Shown: piece after piece, positions 34,209-38,621 of the stretch
Position numbering within the stretch: the stretch's first letter is position 1
Layout: every line of letters begins with the position of its first letter
Assembly: GCA_024695465.1 (NCBI GenBank)
Contig: JAILID010000051.1
Span: 1-38,621, forward strand
From: Lachnospiraceae bacterium
GTDB taxonomy: Bacteria > Bacillota > Clostridia > Lachnospirales > Lachnospiraceae
Direction of reading: 5' to 3'
Length of the DNA stretch: 38,621 bases
The notes under the pieces: model-generated
The model's database searches: none
What the model was told of the DNA's origin: nothing
What the model saw: the letters and a program-made list of their open reading frames with translations, nothing else
Position numbers and translations under genes: made by a program

Positions 34209-35999
34209 TCAGGAATTCAGGACCCGGGAAAGAAACTCCGGGAAAGGCCTGTAGCCGCCTGTCCGCTCCGCTTCCGCCTTCATGAGTCCCCGGTTCATAT
34301 AGATCCAGTTATCGATATGGTTTGCCGCATAACGGTCCGACAGGACAAAGGCAGAATAATAGCCCTCGTTCTGGGCGCAGAACGGATAGATCCGTTCAAT
34401 GGCGTGCATGGCGGTTCCATCCACCCCGACCGGTTCTTCCGGAAATTCCCCATACTGCCAGTCGTGGGCAAAAAGCGGCCTAAGGGCCGCAGTCCTCACC
34501 CAGAATTCCGAGCCCAGAGGAGCCACCGGTTCCTTATCCGGGCTCATGGGCACCGTAAGGCCGAGCGTATCGGCCAGCGCCTTCGCCGCAGAATAATTCT
34601 CCCCCCATTCCCCGTTTCCGGTCGTCGGAAAATAGGGTCCGTGAAGCGGAACCGGCGGGGTCAAAAGTCCCAGGCGGGGATCCGCCTCAAAACGGCGGAT
34701 CACGTTCCTGACATAGGTTTCCGTCGGCAGCAGACATTCGAAACAGAGGTATTCCCAGGCGCGGCCGATGGAAAGGATCGGGATCTGCTTTACCTTCTTG
34801 TCATGGATCTTGAGGATCAGATCATACTTCATCACGATATCCTTCAAGGTGACGACAAACGGCGCCACATCCCGTCCCCTGTTGCCGGATATCCGGTAAA
34901 CAATCTTATGTTTTTCCTCAAGGGAAGCAAAAAACGGCCTCACCGCCTCCAGCTTCCGCTCGTCCGGAACCGTGATATAAAAGTCAACGTCCTCCGGCAT
35001 ATTCGCCGCATAGGCCGCGCAGTCCCCGGCGAGTTCTTCGTAATAGATGTGAATGACCAGGGCCGTCTTAAGCCCGCCTTCCCCTCCTCCGGGCAGCTCC
35101 TGCCCGGCCGGAATAATGTCGGTCAGCATCAGCCTTTTTTTGAGATCCGACATATGGCAGGTCCGAAGCAGGTTCCCCCAGATGAGATCGATGGGATAAT
35201 CGGTCTTTTCTTTTATGAAATCAAAGGCCAGACGGGCGGCTTCCCCGCCGCTTCTCCCGAACGCTTCCCCGTAATCATGATAGAAAGTCCTTTTCTTCAT
35301 AACCGGGCAGCGCATTTTATCCAGAAGATAAGCCGGAAAGTCCCTCAGGGGATCCAGGGTGTAATCCGCAAAACTGCCCGCATCGCAGTAAACGCCCCAT
35401 CGATAGCCCAGGTCCGACATCGCTTTCGTAAAGACCGCCTCGTGAGCCCCGATCGCCTCTTCATAGCTGCGGATCGGGGGGAGCTTGTCCCACCAGTCAA
35501 GGAAATCCTTCGTCGCCATGAATTCCCTGCGGAAAACCATAAAAAAGGACTGGATGTGCTCGGGCAGATAGCCGCAGGAAACCGTCCCGAAGGGATCAAA
35601 CGGCGCGCCGTGAAAAGCGCTGATTCCCCAGAAGTCGAGATCCCTCCCGGCCATGGTCTCAAACATCTCCCGGAAAGGATGGATGGGGCCGTAAAGCGTG
35701 TCGTTGCAGATAATCGCCTCATCAAAAGATAAAAGCCCCTCGCAGCCGTAATGAAAAAGTCCTTCCTTATAGCCTGTGATATCGTAACCGATATTCGGCC
35801 TCAGGAAAACCTCATCCGATACTGCGGCGAGCTTTGCCCTGCCGTCTGCGGACACATCCCCGTTCACAACCACGAGAATGCGTTCCGCAGCTTCCCTTAA
35901 TCCTTTTAAAAACAAACACACATAATCATCCACGATCCCGTCTTCGTCGTGGAATACATATACCGCGTATCTCTTTGGCTTTTTTCCGGTCAGGATCAT
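34209..35999 (-). CDS. RgpF-family rhamnan synthesis protein, two-part
   Basis: A 596 aa protein. The N-terminal part (1-290) has VYVFHDEDGIVDDYV, RPNIGYDITGYKEG (68-80), NDTLYGPI, AGRDLDFWGISAFHG and YLPEHIQSFFMVFR. The C-terminal part (about 310-590) has the RgpF-type ALVIHIYYEELAGD, NRGRDVAPF (373-381), LILKIHDKK (HDKK 399-402), LLTPPVPLHGPYFP, GSEFWVRTAAL and SDRYAANHIDNWIY. These proteins are thought to be rhamnosyltransferases or polymer-modifying enzymes. The start was set at 35999, just after the ABC ATPase stop, with a GGGG-type site; a longer frame to 36053 would overlap that gene. The first half is similar to the neighbouring 554 aa protein, pointing to duplication. Confidence 0.88.
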   Translation of the reverse strand: MILTGKKPKRYAVYVFHDEDGIVDDYVCLFLKGLREAAERILVVVNGDVSADGRAKLAAVSDEVFLRPNIGYDITGYKEGLFHYGCEGLLSFDEAIICNDTLYGPIHPFREMFETMAGRDLDFWGISAFHGAPFDPFGTVSCGYLPEHIQSFFMVFRREFMATKDFLDWWDKLPPIRSYEEAIGAHEAVFTKAMSDLGYRWGVYCDAGSFADYTLDPLRDFPAYLLDKMRCPVMKKRTFYHDYGEAFGRSGGEAARLAFDFIKEKTDYPIDLIWGNLLRTCHMSDLKKRLMLTDIIPAGQELPGGGEGGLKTALVIHIYYEELAGDCAAYAANMPEDVDFYITVPDERKLEAVRPFFASLEEKHKIVYRISGNRGRDVAPFVVTLKDIVMKYDLILKIHDKKVKQIPILSIGRAWEYLCFECLLPTETYVRNVIRRFEADPRLGLLTPPVPLHGPYFPTTGNGEWGENYSAAKALADTLGLTVPMSPDKEPVAPLGSEFWVRTAALRPLFAHDWQYGEFPEEPVGVDGTAMHAIERIYPFCAQNEGYYSAFVLSDRYAANHIDNWIYMNRGLMKAEAERTGGYRPFPEFLSRVLNS

Positions 36000-36000
36000 A

Positions 36001-37299
36001 TCAGCCCCTTTTCTTCTCTTCTCCATCAATGCTTGTCGTGGATTCCATATCATAAAAGCCGACTGTGTTCTTATCGGATATCACATTGATATCGCAGACG
36101 TCGTAAAGCCGATGATAAACGGCAAAGCGGCCGCCCCCGAAGCCTACCACGCCCAGGGACAGGAGATAACTTCTTCCCTGCAGGGTCATCCTCTGCCGAA
36201 ACTCCACTACATGCTCGCTGCCGGCCTTAAAAATTCCCGTTCCGATCCTCTCCAGCATCGTATTGGTTCCGGTAACCTCCGTCCCCTGCGGATCCTTGAT
36301 GGTAAAGCAGAAAAGCGGATCCTCGATATCCTCGTGGAAGAGAACCTTCATCTTAATTGTAAAATCCGTTCCCTTGACAATACCGGAATTAATCTTCCCT
36401 TTCGAATCAACCAGGGCAAAATCCACGATTTCCGCCTGTTTCTCTCCGTAATCGAGCAGCTCGGGATTCACTTCCAGCTTCCCATACCAGCGGCCGGCTT
36501 TATTCTCCGGCTTCAGGTAGCGGGATATCTCTTCTTCCAGATTCTTCCGCTGCTCCGCTGCCGGAACCGCCACCAGGACCTGTTTATAGATATCGATGAC
36601 TTCCTTGGATTCCCCTTCCGTCATCTTTCTGCCCTTATTGAGAAGAACGACCCTGTCGCAGTACTTGGCCACCGATCCCAGATCGTGGCTCACGAAGAGA
36701 ATGGTCTTGCCCGCGCGCTTGAACTCCTCGAACTTGTGATAGCATTTGGCCTGGAAGAATACGTCCCCGACCGAAAGCGCCTCGTCGACGATCAGGATCT
36801 CCGGGTCGATGTTGATGGCTACGGCAAAGGCCAGGCGGACAAACATTCCCGAGGAATAGGTTTTCACCGGCTGGTGGATAAATTCCCCGATATCGGCAAA
36901 CCGGATGATCTCATCAAGCCTCGCGTCGATCTCCTCCCTGGAAAAGCCCATGATCGTCCCGTTGACATAGATGTTTTCAAGACCGGTATACTCCTGATTG
37001 AAACCCGCCCCCAGCTCTAAAAGCGCGGAGATCCGGCCGTTGACGAGCACATTTCCTTCCGTCGGGTTCAATACGCCTGTGATGATCTTAAGGATCGTCG
37101 ACTTGCCGGAACCGTTCGTCCCTATGATTCCGACGCACTCTCCCTTCTTCACGTCGAAGCTGACGTCGGAAAGCGCGTAAACTTCCTTGTATTTCTTCTG
37201 CTTTGAAAAGCCCAGGGACTCCTTGAGCCGGTCCGTAGGCTTTTCATAGAGCTTATAAAGCTTCGTGATATGATTCACGCTGATCGCAATATCCGCCAT
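36001..37299 (-). CDS. Polysaccharide ABC exporter ATPase, Wzt/TagH-like with C-terminal binding domain
   Basis: The energy-coupling subunit of a polysaccharide ABC exporter, sitting at the cytoplasmic face of the membrane. Walker A is GTNGSGKS (60-67), the signature YSSGM (148-152), Walker B EILIVDEA (167-174) and the switch His205 in VSHD. The GxNGxGKST, LLELGAGF and SALLELG features are those of Wzt/TagH-type ATPases. Residues about 285-425 form an extra beta-rich domain (FTIKMKVLFHEDIEDPLFCF, GRSYLLSLGVVGFG, AVYHRLYDV) of the Wzt C-terminal type; in E. coli O9a this domain binds the capped end of the finished chain. The ribosome site is GGAGAGG. It lies nine bases after the permease gene. 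Substrate: probably the polymer of this locus. Confidence 0.93.
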   Translation of the reverse strand: MADIAISVNHITKLYKLYEKPTDRLKESLGFSKQKKYKEVYALSDVSFDVKKGECVGIIGTNGSGKSTILKIITGVLNPTEGNVLVNGRISALLELGAGFNQEYTGLENIYVNGTIMGFSREEIDARLDEIIRFADIGEFIHQPVKTYSSGMFVRLAFAVAINIDPEILIVDEALSVGDVFFQAKCYHKFEEFKRAGKTILFVSHDLGSVAKYCDRVVLLNKGRKMTEGESKEVIDIYKQVLVAVPAAEQRKNLEEEISRYLKPENKAGRWYGKLEVNPELLDYGEKQAEIVDFALVDSKGKINSGIVKGTDFTIKMKVLFHEDIEDPLFCFTIKDPQGTEVTGTNTMLERIGTGIFKAGSEHVVEFRQRMTLQGRSYLLSLGVVGFGGGRFAVYHRLYDVCDINVISDKNTVGFYDMESTTSIDGEEKKRG

Positions 37300-37308
37300 C
37301 GCCTCTCC

Positions 37309-38621
37309 TTACAGTGTGTCCGCAAAATGAACCTTGAGCCTCTTGAACACAAAGGCCCCGATTACAAAAAATACGCCCGTGACGACCCAGAAGTAAACCG
37401 TAAGGTTGAGCCGTTCAAAGAACCAGACTCCGTTCATCATGGAATCCCTGTAGCCGCTCACGATATAGAACATGGGGTTGAGCTTGAATACGGAGATCAG
37501 CCAGGAAGGCATGCGCCCCGATGCGGCCATCTCGTTAAAATCCCACATGATCGGCGTAAGCCAGACCTGAACCTGAATAATGATGGAGATGATCTGGGTG
37601 AGATCCCGGAAAAAGACGACGATGGAACAGGTCGCGAACGAGACTCCGAGACAGTACATAAAGAGGCAGGCGCTGTAATAGAAAACCTGGATCCAGTGGA
37701 TGTCCGGAAAATGCCCGCCGGCCATATAGAGAATCATCATAAGGCCGATGAAGAAAATATGGACAAAAAGCGCCGATATCTCCTTCACGATCGGAAGAAT
37801 CGATATCTTAAATACGACCTTTTTTACCAGATAGGTATATTCCAGAAGGGCGTTGGTGCCCCCCACCAGCGTATCCTGGAAGAAAAACCAGGGAACGAGA
37901 CCCGCGATCAGCCAGAGAACAAAGGCAAACGTCACGCCGTCAGCTGTCGTCTTATCGCCGGCCCCCAGACCGATCTGGAACACGAACCAGTAGACGACCA
38001 CCGTAACCGTCGGCTGAACGAAAGCCCAGATAATGCCGAAAACAGAACCCGCGTACTTCGTCTTAAAATCATTTTTCGCCAGCTGAAGGATGAGGACCCG
38101 GTTCTGCCAGAGCTCGACCGGAAGCCCGGAAAACTTCTTTCTGAAAAGGAAAGCCAGAAGGATCGCCCCGTCAAAAAGTCCCGCAAAAAAGAGGTTCCTC
38201 ATAAACCCCATGCGTTCCGCATGGGCCGCCGCCGCACCCGAAAGACCCGCAGGCCCCGCCTCGGCGGTCACAAAGGGATCTTCACCCGTGACGAGGATCG
38301 CGAAGCCGTCTTCCCCCGCTTCCTCCCGCGGCAGAAGCTCAAGATCACTGAGCCGGACAATCCGCTCAGGACTGAAAGCCCCGGCCCCGGGCCGCCAGCT
38401 TTCATCCCTCCAGCTGTACTCCATCTCCGAAACCGCAAATTCCGCCGCCTCGGAGCCAAAGTCAATACGAATAAGGGATGCGTCCGAGGGAACCGTAAAG
38501 CTGAGTCTCTGAGGTTCCCCCGCATCCGTATAAGCCGCCGTCGTCTGGTTCTCCGGGGCAAAATCAGCCGTCGTCCCGTAATAGACCTGAATATCCGCCG
38601 ATTTGCTCCCTGTTACAGTAA
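37309..38621 (-). CDS. Polysaccharide ABC exporter permease with extra N-terminal domain (partial at right edge)
   Basis: The C-terminal ~260 residues are a typical ABC-2 polysaccharide permease of the Wzm/TagG type. The segment VELWQNRVLILQLAKNDFKTKYAGSV precedes six membrane helices, with PWFFFQDTL, FFRDLTQII and LNPMFYIVSGYR. The frame runs on upstream of the Met at 38424 without a stop to the window edge (65 more codons), with sequence such as IQVYYGTTADFAPEN and SLIRIDFGSEAAEF. These look like a beta-sandwich domain, followed by one membrane helix before the permease. The gene therefore continues beyond the window and is not a plain permease starting at 38424. Ordinary Wzm/TagG proteins are about 260-280 aa. 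The role of the extra domain is unknown; polymer contact outside the membrane is one possibility. Confidence 0.85.
   Translation of the reverse strand, partial: TVTGSKSADIQVYYGTTADFAPENQTTAAYTDAGEPQRLSFTVPSDASLIRIDFGSEAAEFAVSEMEYSWRDESWRPGAGAFSPERIVRLSDLELLPREEAGEDGFAILVTGEDPFVTAEAGPAGLSGAAAAHAERMGFMRNLFFAGLFDGAILLAFLFRKKFSGLPVELWQNRVLILQLAKNDFKTKYAGSVFGIIWAFVQPTVTVVVYWFVFQIGLGAGDKTTADGVTFAFVLWLIAGLVPWFFFQDTLVGGTNALLEYTYLVKKVVFKISILPIVKEISALFVHIFFIGLMMILYMAGGHFPDIHWIQVFYYSACLFMYCLGVSFATCSIVVFFRDLTQIISIIIQVQVWLTPIMWDFNEMAASGRMPSWLISVFKLNPMFYIVSGYRDSMMNGVWFFERLNLTVYFWVVTGVFFVIGAFVFKRLKVHFADTL

Overview
The window looks like chromosomal DNA of a moderately GC-rich Gram-positive anaerobe of the Bacillota, class Clostridia, most likely a Lachnospiraceae-type gut bacterium. 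This is inferred from the gene set: a PFL/DUF711 protein beside an ACT protein, fused MsrAB, an LCP ligase and RgpF-type rhamnan proteins. Strong AGGAGG ribosome sites, sigma-A promoters and short U-tract terminators agree. Almost every gene lies on the minus strand; the only clear plus-strand gene is coaBC. No tRNA, rRNA, CRISPR array or insertion sequence was seen.

Region 1 (1-1913): a sugar-kinase remnant that loses family similarity near position 146, a membrane-anchored MsrAB fusion (the two share an ATGA overlap), and a GC-rich intergenic stretch with a tandem 51-52 bp repeat. A hairpin related to this repeat sits at the kinase breakpoint. Region 2 (1914-8089): one tight operon reading leftwards, zf-HC2 protein - polA - coaE - walJ-like - ACT protein - PFL protein, from a good promoter at 8115-8143. 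coaBC diverges from it with its own promoter. Region 3 (9470-13805): clpX - zinc-ribbon protein - short lspA-like - membrane spermidine-synthase-like protein, from a promoter at 13872-13900. Then comes a single htrA-type protease gene (13972-15876) with its own terminator.

Region 4 (16007 to the right edge, over 22 kb) is a surface-polysaccharide locus. Reading leftwards from the right edge it encodes an ABC-2 permease with an extra N-terminal domain (cut by the window edge), a Wzt-like ATPase with a C-terminal polymer-binding-type domain, two RgpF-like proteins, a methyltransferase-kinase-coiled-coil protein, two very large tandem GT2 enzymes, RfbD, a YfhO membrane protein, another tandem GT2 and a single GT2. 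A second, separately promoted unit holds the WbaP-type initiating transferase, an LCP ligase and a GT2, and ends in a UUCG hairpin terminator.

Taken together, region 4 encodes initiation on undecaprenyl phosphate, chain extension with probable rhamnose, capping, ABC export and attachment to the wall. The most interesting part is the methyltransferase-kinase-coiled-coil protein. Its layout matches the Gram-negative O-antigen chain terminator WbdD, and it sits next to an ATPase with the matching kind of C-terminal domain. This suggests a capping-coupled export system in a Gram-positive cell. That reading is inference from architecture and gene order and was not tested by any search.
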